Of a stretch of 60,000 nucleotides of DNA, positions 23,001-36,300 are shown one piece after another; position 1 is the stretch's first letter, and each line of letters starts with the position of its first letter. The DNA lies in contig NC_088295.1 of the NCBI RefSeq assembly GCF_032854445.1, positions 64,835,249 to 64,895,248 of the forward strand, in the 5' to 3' direction. This DNA comes from Liolophura sinensis (taxonomy: Eukaryota > Mollusca > Polyplacophora > Chitonida > Chitonidae). Position numbers and translations under genes: made by a program. A model generated the notes under the pieces. The model was given only the letters and a program-made list of their open reading frames with translations, was not told the DNA's origin and ran no database searches.

Positions 23001-23221
23001 TATTATATAATTAGATAAAGATTACAGTTGTATAAGCTCATCCAGTGGCGGGATTTTATAATCAGTTGAAAACCCAGACATTTCCAACAGTGTTTACGTC
23101 AAAGATATAATGTTATACATGTTTAGGTCCTACCATGTAGGTCCACACATATGCGTATCTATATTCACAATCTTAAAACACAACTGCCTGTATTAAGAAT
23201 TCAACATTTTTTTTTTCGGTG
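20086..23221. other. Intergenic, no supported gene
   Basis: No exon structure, domain or RNA gene found. Four copies of a 13-base motif GTGAYTYCGTCAC occur at 21953, 21975, 22163 and 22339. A small open frame at 22082-22342 (+) overlaps these motifs and is unrecognised. Confidence 0.5.
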
Positions 23222-23398
23222 CAAATCATGGTGGTTTCCCCTCCGGTCGGACGTGGGAAGGTCTGTCGACAACTTGTGGATGGTCATGGGTTTTCCCCGG
23301 GCTCTGTCCAGTTTCCTCCCACCATAATGCAGGCCACGGTTGTATCAGTGAAATATTCTTGAGTAAGGCGTAAAACACCAATCAAATAGATAAATAAA
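23222..23398 (+). mobile_element. SINE 3' part (family A)
   Basis: Has 'ggacgtgggaaggtctgtcg', 'agtttcctcccaccataatg', 'cagtgaaatattcttgagta' and 'aggcgtaaaacaccaatca', then an AAATAAAT tail. The tRNA head is missing. Confidence 0.88.
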
Positions 23399-24354
23399 TT
23401 TTCTAAGTGTTCAAATGATACATGTTAGATGGTATCAAATGTAGGACTAAGTGCAACATGCACGTTGCAATGTTGAACTGCGTAATGATTGTTTGCAAAT
23501 TGTAAAATAATGCTGGAAAGCAAGGTTTTAAACATCTACATAGGGCCTATTGCGGAATTCAACATTTAAAAGCGTGAATATAAAGTAAGATAGTGTTAAA
23601 TTATAACATGTTCTAAGCATTTTATGAAGAGTTACATTGTTCATATAAGCCTACTCTAGAACGCGTAATACTAACATTAAATACAGGGAAGCCTATGCCC
23701 ACTACCCTTCCTCCACCAATGCCAAAATATTGAATTTATCATTATTAAAGGTATAACATTTATACAATGCAGTTCGAGCTTTTTTTACGAATTAGTCAGG
23801 CTGTCACCATAATATTTTTTTTTTGCCTTTTTTTTTTAAGGAATCGCCTTTAGGCTGCTACATCCTTGCTTCTAAAGAACTTGCCGCAATGCTGGTAAAA
23901 TAGGCCTACCCTGGCTAAGCGCTGTTGGAGTAGGCCTGCCTGTCTCCACACAGGTAACCTGAGGACCGCCAGAGTAACTCTTTTGTGCAGAAGGCAGAAA
24001 TACACGCTAGACAACAGTAATGGCGGAAAGTTTGACGTTTTTGACCAACTTGTACGACTATCATAATATCATCGATCTGGTGTTCACCTCTAGAAAAAGA
24101 TGAAATTTTTAGTATCTTTATGGAGGGCTTTTTCTTTGTTCTTGCCTCTTTGACCACGATCCCAAAAGACAAGAGATCATTGTCCAAAAACTCAGCGATG
24201 CGTTAGCGGCCTCAAATGCCACCTTTCTTAGCTTTGGACGGGACACGTGAGAACATGTCCGTAGATGACCACATAGCCGTCAGTCACATTGATACCTACA
24301 GCAATCCTGTGGAATAATTGTTTATCTCACCTTCTCGTCACCGTTTGTAGAGGA

Positions 24355-27300
24355 ATGGTCATTAAGATGGCACGGAAATATGCCGACAAGGATTTCGATG
24401 CGCAGTTCGATGCTTTTATGAAAGAGGTAAAGGACCATTCTTAGAAAAAGCAGGTCAAATCACAACGTTCAAAATACCTAAATGTAATCCAAATCACCTA
24501 AAGCTAGATACAAATCACCCAATCACACACCCATATCACCTAATGCAGTAACTGCTAGTATAAAATGGATATGACTGAAATAAGACTTGATTTGTTTGTA
24601 GAGAAGTGTTAAAAATCACAGTGATGACAGTTTGAGAGTCAAATACCTGCACTGTTGTTCGCTGTTTTGGCTGACAGTGCAGGTATTTGACTCTCAAATG
24701 ACTAGGTATTTTTGAAGAATGTTATGTCTTATAATCACATTGGATTGAAATAAAAATAAAAAACTACGATATCCTGTTGGGCAAATGCTCTCTCCCATCG
24801 GAAACAATTCTGAATGTGATTTCTTGACCATACTTACAGAGCAAACTAATGTTTGGCTATGGTGTTTACTTCCGATGTAGAATGACAATGCAGATCTGGA
24901 AGGTGAAAATGGATATTGGTCTCATGGAGATATATCTGTTGGCCACAATGATGAAACAGATGCTTCAGGTCTAATACCTAAATTTGCCTTAGACTGCTGA
25001 TGTTAAGTTAATATGCACATAACTAAAGTACGAACTTTTTTCTTTATTCTTAAACTGCTAACTATTCATGTACCAGTACCAAGCGTGTGCACTGCTGTAT
25101 GTCTCCACTCAGCAGTTATAGAATTGCTTATATACCGATACAATAAAATGCAATTAATTTTCTTTTACAGTCCCTGTCATCCGAGGACTCTATAAACTCA
25201 GCTCATTTAGCCAAGCTGTTGCAGCCTTCTAAACCAAGGGAAGGCAAACCTTGGTGGTTAGAGGATGATGAGAGCCTGGATGATGGCAAATTTGGAGAGG
25301 GTAAGCTGGGTTAGCATTTCATGTTAAGGTGAAGTATAAGGGTTTGCGCCATACATAAACATAATATTCCTCTGGGTGTAAAATATACGCGGAATGATGT
25401 TGATATCACTTACAATATGTTTTTTGTGATTGTGAAACTATGCCGGAAGTCGAATGTGTGATTAACTGTTTCATTAATCAGGTCTGAGCTCTGGGAAAAG
25501 TTTCCTAAAGAAGAAGAGTGAACCTAAGCATAGCACTCCAGTGTATGAATCAGAGGATGGACAAACAGAAGGGCGCACACAGTCCATGATTGATCCCATC
25601 AAGAAAAAGGCGGCTGAAAAACAGAAAGCAAGGACAAAAATTGTAAGTAGACAAGAACATTTTGAAATAAATGGTATTTTCTTGTAGCTGTTGATGAAAA
25701 AGAATGCTCGTCATGTTTGTCTGTCTGTCTGTTATTATGAACAAGGTGATCACATTGAAGGTCAAAGATCAGTTGAGGTGAACAACACCAACATTCCCAC
25801 TTAAACTGGGGTTGTTTCGATCAAATTTCTGGTTTCTGTGGCAACTGACAGAAAATGGCAAGTTTCAATTTAAATGATGTGTATGAGACCTGCAAGATTA
25901 GGGAGGAATTAGGTTTCTGTTTAAACTGAGGCTGTTTTGATCAATTTATTTATGGTTTCCATGGCAATGGACTGAACAGAGTGTTAATCATACTCATACC
26001 AATAATAATTGGGCAGAGGATTTCAAATTTATTATTTAGGTTCATATACTTATAATTACTTACAATTTAACATACATGTAGGCCGATCAGATTTCTGAGT
26101 TTCACACATGGAAAGCCGTTATTAAAGTCTTCAGATAAAATTGTGGGTATCAGATTCCTTTTATCTCTGTTTTTTCTTTGTTTCTAGTCAACAGCGAAAA
26201 TTCGTGGATCCAAGGCGAGTTCAATGAGTAAAGACAGCCTGGATGACAGTAAGTTTTCGGACACTGGTTACTGTTAATATTTAAGGTTTTATATCAGGCG
26301 ACACCAATTTGAATTTTTTTTTCCTGGCAGAATGAATCTTTTTTTTTTCAGTGTTGGATGGTGGTTAAAAATAAAACTGAAAAGTCATCAAATTTGTGGG
26401 AAATGTGGACAGTCGCAGCAATTGTTCCTTTTAAAGACATATTTACGTGATCGGAGAGCCTAGGAAAACAGGAAAATCATCTGAACCATTAAGATCAAAC
26501 AAAATGAAAAGGTGCATTTTCAGTTTATTTTTGCAGTATTGACTCACTTGAAAAATACAAAATAAAATCGATATAATCTTTAAAATAATAATGTGAAATT
26601 TTAGTGCCATTTTTGCGGATCTGCAAATAGCAGTTGCGTTGAACCTGGTAGAGTTTTTGGAAATATACACTGTGTAATCTAATGACTGCAGGCTACCTGT
26701 ATCAGATCTTGCCATTTAAGGCGCGTAAATGCGCTTGCGCTCCATAGTGCACCTCATTACTAATTTGAAGAGCGCACATATCATGCACCTTAGCTATACT
26801 TTGTTCAGAACAAATTTTAGTGCTCTTAGATTTCCAAAGTGATCGTTCACAGTTGTCATTTGGTGTGTTGACAATTGCATTGTCTCCCACTCACCAAATC
26901 TTGTCCGCCGCTCACGTCTGCTGCAAGATGGTCGTTTCTAAACATGGCAAACATGGCCACCGATCAAGCATGGACTGCGTGGTAGAAAGCAGCACAGTAG
27001 CATGGTGGGTAGACAACGCAGGCAGGGTGCACAGTTGTTCACCTTTTTGCGATGGGAGACACATTGAGTCATAGGTTATAGAACCGATAATGTGGGGCAT
27101 CGAGAATAGTCACTCAAATACGGTGTAAGCCTTTTGTGAGAGTCATGCTCATAAAATAATCCCGACACACCGAGGACAGGCTCTAAAAGATTTCCAAAAA
27201 TATGTCTCTGGAACTAATTTCATGAGCAAATGGACTGTTATGCATCACTTTGAATCCAAAGGTCATGCTACAGGGTTTGAAAAGCTGTTAAAATCTTCTT

Positions 27301-30300
27301 CTTGCACTACCAGCAACAATAACAGCAGAGGCACACAGCCAATAATCCAGTCATCTCTTCAAAATGCGGAGAGATATGTGTACAGATCAATAACTTCATG
27401 TCAGCTGTCATTTTTTAGACAGTTTCATTGCTCGAGGCCAAAAGATAAAATTCGTTTAAATAAACCTTCTTGAATTCCTCCAAATAAATAGACTGAGTAC
27501 ACTGTATTGAATGGCTGTGTTAAACTTTAACTTACATGTCCGACTACAGTTCCTAATTTTAACTATGTATAGTTTAAGAGTCATTTTTGTCATAACTTCA
27601 GAGATTGGTTGCTCTCCTGTTTATTTTAAACGACAAGACCTGCTGTATATATGGAAAGGATAAGAAAATTATCATACAGCTTTGTGTTACACAAAAATGT
27701 AAGAAAAAGGTCTATTACTTGTAGATGCTTGTTGGGCCATCCCTGGCTCTGTCGTCTAAAATTTTGTTGATGGGAGCCTAGGGTGGTTTTGATGATGCTA
27801 TTAATATTTTTCAGATGCAGTACTTTGTAGATGCCAGTGGTTTACCAGGCACACTGGTTCCCTCCACCCATAAACCTGACCGCTGTCATATGTTTACGCC
27901 AGGCACACTGGTTCCCCCCCACCCATAAACCTGTCCGCTGTCATATGTTTACGCTAGGCACACTGGTTCCCCCCCACCCATAAACCTGACCACTGTCATA
28001 TGTTTACGCCAGGCACACTGGTTCCCCCCACCCGTAAACCTGACTGCTGTCATATGTTTAAGCCAGGCACACTGGTTCCCCCCACCCACCCATAAACCTG
28101 ACCGCTGTCATATGTTTACGCCAGGCACACTGGTTCCCCCCCACCCATAAACCTGACCACTGTCATATGTTTACGCCAGGCACACTGTTTCCCCCCACTC
28201 GTAAACCTGACTGCTGTCATATGTTTAAGCCAGGCACACTGGTTCCCCCCCCCACCCATAAACCTGACCGCTGTCATATGTTTACGCTAGGCACACTGGT
28301 TCCCCCCCACCCATAAACCTGACCACTGTCATATGTTTACGCCAGGCACACTGGTTCCCCCCCCCCCCCCACCCGTAAACCTGACTGCTGTCATATGTTT
28401 ACGCCAGGCACACTGGTTCCCCCCCCCCACCCATAAACCTGACCGCTGTCATATGTTTACGCCAGGCACACTGGTTCCCCCCACCCGTAAACCTGACCGC
28501 TGTCATATGTTTACGCCAGGCACACTGGTCCCCCCCCCCCACTCATAAACCTGACTGCTGTCATATGTTTAAGCCAGGCACACTGGTTCCCTCTACCCAT
28601 AAACCTGACTGCTGTCATATGTTTACGCCAGGCACACTGGTTCCCCCCACCCGTAAACCTGACTGCTGTCATATGTTTACGCCAGGCACACTGGTTCCCC
28701 CCACCCGTAAACCTGACTGCTGTCATATGTTTACGCCAGGCACACTGGTTCCCCCCACCCGTAAACCTGACTGCTGTCATATGTTTAAGCCAGGCACACT
28801 GGTTCCCCCCCACCCATAAGCCTGTCAGCTGTCATATGTTTAAGCCAGGCACACTGGTTCCCCCCACCCGTAAACCTGACCACTGTCATATGTTTACGCC
28901 AGGCACACTGGTCCCCCCCACCCGTAAACCTGACTGCTGTCATATGTTTAAGCCAGGCACACTGGTTCCCTCTACCCATAAACCTGACTGCTGTCATATG
29001 CGTGTCAAATCTGGAGTTCGGTGTTAAATAGAATTCAAGTAAAGAAGCAAAATTATAAAATAATTACGAAGTTATATTCATTTGAGAATGGTAAAATACA
29101 ATATTGGTTACTTACAAATAGTTTCAGAGAAATCAGAAGAAACCGATGGACAGAAGGCAAATGCTGGGTGAGTTTAACTGGGTGCCATTAGTCCTTATTA
29201 CCCGTAATTATTCCTTATTAACAGACTATTGATAAATAAAAAAGTGAGATAATAGTAATTGCCTTAAATCTCGGTCTTGAATCTGTAGGAATGTGTACGA
29301 TTTAATGTATTATCCATGTCTTTCTAGCTGTCATGTAATATGTAAGTCTAATTTTATTTCATTCATCAATGGTATAGATGTATGTGACATCTATTTGGAT
29401 TTGTGCAATCTTATAATGACCTCATCAAGTTAAAGTTCTACATGTACAGACATATACTTGTTAATTTGATTTACTGTAATAGGCAATGCTTTCTAGTTTT
29501 TACAGTTGTGTTTGCATAAAAAACATCAGGTTATAGGTTTGTAAAATGTGGATATATGTAGCTAAGAATTCACAGTGATTTATTTAACATTTTGTTGTTG
29601 CAGAAAACATAGTCCAAGGGTTATGGTTGAGACACAGAAAAAGGGTAAGACCATTTGTCTTGGAAGATTTAATGATGGGATTTTTGACATTAGCTCCATC
29701 ATTTTTTTGTTACATGGTTTAGATTGTAAGAATATATTTGTCATTCTTTGTTTCTCATTGATTGCAATCAGTATTTGATTGTGATTGCTTGTATCTTTGT
29801 AGAAGATGTAGTAGCCAGTAAACGCCTGAGTTCGCTGAAACCTGGGGCAGACACTCTGGAAGAATTAAGGGATAAGGAAATGTTCTTCAAGGTAAGATAA
29901 ATGTTTAGTTTTGTGAGCTGTTTGCAATGGAGCATCAAATGTTTCTTTGCCAAAATGTAATACTTAATAATTGGTAACTGGGGAAAATCAATTACATTAC
30001 TGAAAGAATATATTAAGCATTGGTAAGGAACAGGGAACTCAGTCATTTTTGACTTTTTCCCGTGAAACAAGAAACATTAAAAAAATTAAGAAAATAGGGA
30101 AAAAAAATCTGTTAAAGAATACCTGAATTAAAATTCAAATGGAGTCAATTAGATTCATTTTTCAGATTCACTGTGGCATTTTTCCAAAATGCTGATGGTT
30201 TTGTGCCTTTGTATTTTTCATTCATTCATTTATTTATGAAGTCCTTGTAAACTTAGTTCATGCACATTTTCCCCTCATGAAAGAACCTTGAGAACGATGG

Positions 30301-33300
30301 TGAGTCGCTGGACTATGGTAAACTGAACCGAGAGCTGAGTCAAACAGCCAGTGGTTTTGGCTATACCCCAGAGGTTAACCATCAGCCGGCTGTTGAGACT
30401 ACTGAGGGACCACAGCCTGAGGTTTGTATAATCTCCCCTCTATGTATCAAGATCAAAACTTTTCAGTCCCATTATTTATTTATTTGTTTAATCTATTGGA
30501 GGTTTAATGCTGTAATCTTGAATTTTTCATTTATACAATATCTATCAGGGTTGACGGGCCTGATAATGTCCCAGTCATGAAGATAGTCATTGAGAAAGAA
30601 AAGTCATAAAAAAAGTCCTGACTTTTTCTCTTCACTGCACTTCTCCATGTAACATTTATTTACTCGTATTATTATTGCGACATGTTCATCACATCAACAT
30701 TTATGGGTTTATTTTTCCTTCTTTATTATTCCAATTTGATGATAATCAAAACATCTTAGCCACTAGTCTGAATGGTGAAATGCTTGTCTTCATATTTTTT
30801 TACCTTGTAATTGGATGTCATAACTGTTTGCCAGACAAGCTATTTCTCTTTGTTTCAGAATGCACCAAAGAAACCCAGCATGCTGTCTAATGGTAAGAGT
30901 AGGCAAAAAATGACCAGTACCACAAGAGTAATATTCATAATTACATTTAATTTTTCATTTGATCAAGTGCCTGCAAATGTATTTTGTAAATGTTTTATTG
31001 CCCCTGTCTGGAGGGAAATTTATTGTTGATGAAGCTGGTCTTGAGTGTATATGGGAGCGGGCTGTGGCCTAGTGGTTAAAGATGCATGCCTTTCAATCCT
31101 TAGGACACATGGTGTATGGGTTCAAACTCAGTCTTGGACATGGAATTTGTATTTCCTCCGCTCTGATTGTGTCTAGACATGAATTTGTACAAAAAATCAG
31201 AGACTAGCCTCTATGAGGTTTTTGTTCAGTTGACTGGTTAAACATTGATAGCTTTGTTTTGTGTAGTGGCCCTGATGGATTCCCTGGAGTCTACGCTGAA
31301 TACATCAACATCACCAGGTAGAAAGGGAGATAAGCCAGACGCAGAAGGCCTCGCCCACACATTACAAGACACCCTCAAAACTGTGGGCACAGGTCAGTAT
31401 TTAGCATTGGGAGTGGCCTTGTAAGATTAACCAAGAGAGTTTAGTTCAGTCTTATGTTAATACTGGGCTTAATTTCTAATGCACTTTTGAACAACCTGGC
31501 CCAAAATGTTGATGTTGCACAGCTTTGTGAAAGTTTGGGAAGAGAGAATGTTCATTATACTGTACATTGTGTATCCTATTTTTTACAGAGAAAGTTGCCT
31601 ATCTGACGTTATTAGCAGGCATGAGATGTGTCCTCTTTTTGGAGGAATTCCTCTTAAGTTATACAAAAAATGCCTCGAAGAATGTTGAGAATTTAATTCA
31701 GAACTGCTACATGTGTCAGAATGATGAGTATGATAAATGCTTTCCTCTTTTTTATCCCAGTGTCTGTCTCATCCCTGTATTAATGAAGATAAGATTGCAG
31801 AAATATATTACCCTAGTTCTTCATCCTTTTCACTTGTGTGGTTTGGAACTCATTTTAAAGGCATCTCTCTTTGCTTAGAATGAAAAAATCATATTTTACC
31901 TGAAGCCCTTACATTGGCAAACCCACCAAACATAAAATTATAGCCATAATTAAAAGATTAAAGTGGATTGAATTTGCATTAACATTTGCCTACAACATGT
32001 GAAAAAATAGAATATGAAGCATTGTGAAACCATGAGTTAGAAGGTTGGCTATTTCATGAAATAATGTTGATATTTACAGCAACACATTGAATTCTTTTGA
32101 AAGTTCTAAATGCACTTTTTGAGCGGTATTGTAGGATTGTGCACTGTGTTAAACATCTGCCATTCATAATCTTAACCAGTCAGATTGGTTCATCAGATTT
32201 CCAGGCGCATTCGCATTCGCAGTGTCAAATTGTGTTTTACCTTCGCCAGGTTTACTGGGTACTAACACCAGTCAGGAGATATTGGCGTTACAAGAGGCCT
32301 ACAGAGGGGTGCATCTCTCACCCACTATCAAGGGAGACGATACTGGCACTGGGCTGGGGCAAGATGACTCTGGTCGAGTGCCCAGTGATATTGGCCCTGA
32401 TGAAATAAGACCTGACTATATGGGCACGAGAGATACAGGGCAAGATGACACTGGACATCAGCCAGGCCTGGATGAGCCTGATAGCATCAGACATAGACAT
32501 GAGGACGACTCAGTTAATCAGCCTAAAGGTGAGGATGAATGTACCTCGCTAGTGTGACAACACTGCTGAGATACTTGTGTTCAGAAAGTGGGCAACAGCA
32601 TAGGGAATTTGCAGGCTTTCATATTACGTCATGATAACATCCTCGAGCAAATTGACTTTTGAGCTACTTGCAGATGTATCTTTTAAAGTGGCAGTGTTCG
32701 TGTCTAAATAAATATCATTTAAATGATAATAAAGCATCATTATTTTTCAAATCTTTGACACCCAGACCCCCTGGTGGACATAGTTCAGAAGATAAGTTGG
32801 CTGTACATGTATTTCACTTCAAGTATGACATTTTTCAAAGGACATATTTTGCTTTATTGTTATGATTCGCCTACCCTATTGGGTCTGATAGGTTTTTTAT
32901 TTTTTGGCAAAGTTTAATTAATTTTGTATCAGAAAAAAATATGAGCTTCAGAAATATCAGTTTGCCTTTGAAAGTACATTTTTACATTCCAAACTTCAGG
33001 TAAAATACAGTAAACCGGTTTACTTTGTTAGCTATATGCTGTAAATACAACCCCATGGTCAAATTGTCAGATTAACCCTGCCGTGATGTATAACATGACA
33101 TTTCAAAGGGATATCACTCCATTGTTGTAACATAATACATCGAAACGATGAGCTATGTTTCACCCCATGTTTTGGGAATATCAGGTGTATATGACAGACA
33201 GTGACTTCACGTTTCCTTCACCTGGTTATCAGATATAACAAATGAGCATCAGTGATAACTGTTGTACTGCTGATATTGTATTGATCCTGTGGCCTTTGCT

Positions 33301-36300
33301 GATGTATTGATTCTGTGGTCTTTACTGATGTATTGATCCTGTGGTCTTTGCTGATGTATTGATCCTGTGGTCTTTGCTGATGTATTGATCCTGTGGCCTT
33401 TGCTAATGTATTGATCCTGTGGCATTTGCTGATGTATTGATCCTGTGGCCTTTGCTGATGTATTGATCCTGTGGCCTTTGCTGGTGTATTCATCCTGTGG
33501 CCTTTTCTGGTGTGTTGATCCTGTGGTCTTGCTACTGATGCATTGCTCCTGTGGCCTTTGCTGATGTGTTGATCATGTGGCCTCACTGATGTTGTATTGA
33601 TCTTGTGACCTTGCTGATGTTGTATTGATCCTGTGGCCTTCACTGATGTATTGATCCTGTGACTTTTGCTGATGTATTGAGCCTGTGGCGTTTGCTGATT
33701 TATTGATTCTGTGGCCTTGATGTTATATTGGTCCTGTGGCCTTGCTGGTGGTGTATTGATCCTGTGGCCTTGCTGGTGGTGTATTGATCCTGTGGCCTTG
33801 CTGGTGGTGTATTGATCCTGTGGCCTTGCTGGTGTTTTATTGATCTTGTGGCTTTGCTGATGTTTTATTGATCCTGTGGCTTTGCTGATGTTGTAGTGAT
33901 CCTGTGGCTTTGCTGATGCTACCATCATCCTATTGTACATCTACACCTGTTGTATTGATTCTGTGGCCTTACCGATGTTGTATCCATCCTGTTGCACAGC
34001 TGATGTGTTGATCATGTGGTTGATATTGTATTGATCCTGTGGCCTTGCTGATGTTGTATTGATCCTGTGGCCTTGCTGATGTTACCATCATCCTATTGTA
34101 CACCTGTTGTATTGATCATGTGGTTAATGTTGTATTGATTCTGTGGCCTTACCGATGTTGTGTCCATCCTGTTGCACAGCTGATGTGTTGATCATGTGGT
34201 TGATGTTACAGACCGTACCATGGAAGAGATCATGAGGGAGATGAGAGAGATACAATCACGAGGTGAACAAGAGGAACAGTCAGAGGTGGCTGTAGACAGA
34301 CGCAGACAGCAGACAGGTAAACACACTGTAGCCTCGGACATAATGAGTAAAAGGGCTGGTATATAGCAAGCCAAGTGCGTGAAAAATTATGCCCATGTGC
34401 CAATGGGCTTGTCAGATGCCTGCCATCAGGGTCATTGGTGCTTGAGTCAAGTGCCTATATCCCCATCAGAGCCAGTAGGCCTGAGTCAAGTGCCTATATC
34501 CCCATCAGAGCCAAAAGGCTTGAGTCAAGTGCCTACATCTCCATCTTGATAATAGCCCTGAGTCAAGTGCCTATATCTACATCAGAGATAATTGGCCTGA
34601 GTCAAGTGCCTATATCCCCATCAGAGCCAAAAGGCTTGAGTCAAGTGCCTATATCCCCAACAGAGCTAATAGGGTTGGGTGAAGTGCCTATATCTCCATC
34701 AGAGCTAATTGGCCTGAGTCAAGTGCCTATATCCCCATCAGAGCCAAAAGGCTTGAGTCAAGTGCCTATATCCCCAACAGAGCCAATAGGCTTGAGTCGA
34801 GTGCCTATATCCCCATCAGGGCCAAAAGGCTTGAGTCAAGTACCTATATCCCCAGCAGAGCCAATAGGCTTGAGTCGAGTGCCTATATCCCCATCAGAGC
34901 CAGTAGTCTTGAGTCAAGTGCCTATATCCCCATCAGAGCCACAAGGCTTGAGTCAAGTGCCTATATCTCCATTGAGCTAATAGGCCTGAGTCAAGTGCCT
35001 ATATCTCCATCAGAGCTAATAGGCTTGAGTCAAGTGCCTATATCTCCATCAGAGCTAATAGGCTTGAATCAAGTGCCTATATCCCCATCAGAGCAAATAG
35101 GCTTGAGTCAAGTGCCTATATCTCCATCAGAGCCAATAGGCTTGAGTCAAGTTCCTATATCTCCATCAGAGCCAATAGGCTTGAGTCAAGTGCCTATGTC
35201 CTCATCAGAGCCAATAGGCTTGAATCAGGTGCCTATATCCCCATCAGGACCACTGGGCTTGAGTCAGCTGAGTATATCGCCATCAGGGCCAATGCCCCCG
35301 AGTCAAGAGTTTGTCTCCCCATCAGGGTCAATATTTGACATAGCTGTTTCAAGTGTGCATGACTGTGATTTCTTCATTGACAGACAACAAACCCACGTGG
35401 CGGTGTCCATGTTAAAATATTGTAAACCACAGCAATCACACACAATTCAGAAAATGTGCACATTTTAAATTAATCTTTTTGAAACCTGAAAGTTTACTCG
35501 GAATGAAGCATAGATTGAAGTCAATAACTAAGAAATTGTAGGCTGTAGACAGAATTCTTTACTACAGAAAGTAAAAGTTTGTCCCATGTACAGCGTAGGA
35601 CCCAGTTCACTCATGTGTCTTGCTGCACTACAGCTATCTGGCTTATTGATCACAACAAAGGATTACATGTTCCCATTAGAATGGATGTCAGGTTAACTTT
35701 ATGCCATATTGCTGCCATTTTAAAATGTTTTTGGACCACCTGAATTTGGCAGAAATTTAATTCTAGGTGGATATTGAATTATAACATTCTGGTAATAATA
35801 ATAATTGTGTATCGTAACCTTTACAAGTTCATGGTTAAAATAGAGTTACTTTAGAGAGCGTACAGTGTAATTTATATGTTAGCATTGCTCGGAGGTTAAT
35901 GATTAGGTACAGAAAGGTTAGTTTAGCAATCAGTAGTCAGTGTAAATGGGGCAGAGGGGTAAGCTAAGGTAGCTCTGTATATCCCTACGTTTGCTTACAC
36001 TACTGTACAAATGCAATATGACATTAACCTGTGTATCTTCAAAGGTTATCAATGCAGTTTTATTTCCGTACTGTATTCTTCCAGTCAGATTGTGAAACAT
36101 CTGAGCCACATTATTTAATGGTGTAATATAGGCCTTCAGATTTTGTCACTTCATACAGTAGAAGTCATCGATTCTTGTTAGATTTGGTGATAAGAAGTCC
36201 TGAAAAGTGTTTCGTTCTGAAATGTTTGTGGTAACCCAGCCAATGGCTAGCCAAGGGCTTATCAGGACTTCTGGTCCTATATCGATGGTGAACATATCCA

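Larger units (their letters stand above)
24355..30421 (+). other. CEP162: CEP162 exons 1-8: N-terminal acidic and Ser-rich part (residues 1 to about 244)
   Basis: Begins MVIKMARKYADKDFDAQFDA and FMKE, then SLSSEDSINSAHLAKLL, the conserved KPWWLEDDESLDD motif and SGKSFLKKKSEP. It ends with LKPGADTLEELRDKEMFFK and SLDYGKLNRELSQ. In vertebrate CEP162 the same order (FMKE, PWW, DTLEE, DYSRLNKEL) marks the N-terminal half, which is mostly disordered. A candidate extra exon in intron 1 (24881-24968) was not included because its phase does not fit. Confidence 0.9.

Noticed and set aside
23915-24187. 90-codon minus-strand open frame just upstream of CEP162, a possible divergent gene
   Set aside because: It begins at a TTG with an in-frame TAA a few codons upstream, has no ATG, and shows no recognisable domain or convincing splice sites.
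28511-28997. Minus-strand frames reading MTAVRFTGGGNQCAWRK repeats
   Set aside because: Reverse reading of the SINE-derived minisatellite; no supporting signals.
33218-33940. 240-codon minus-strand open frame rich in ATGSIHQQ/QDQYISK
   Set aside because: It is the reverse reading of the intron 11 minisatellite inside CEP162; units vary in length so the frame is accidental.
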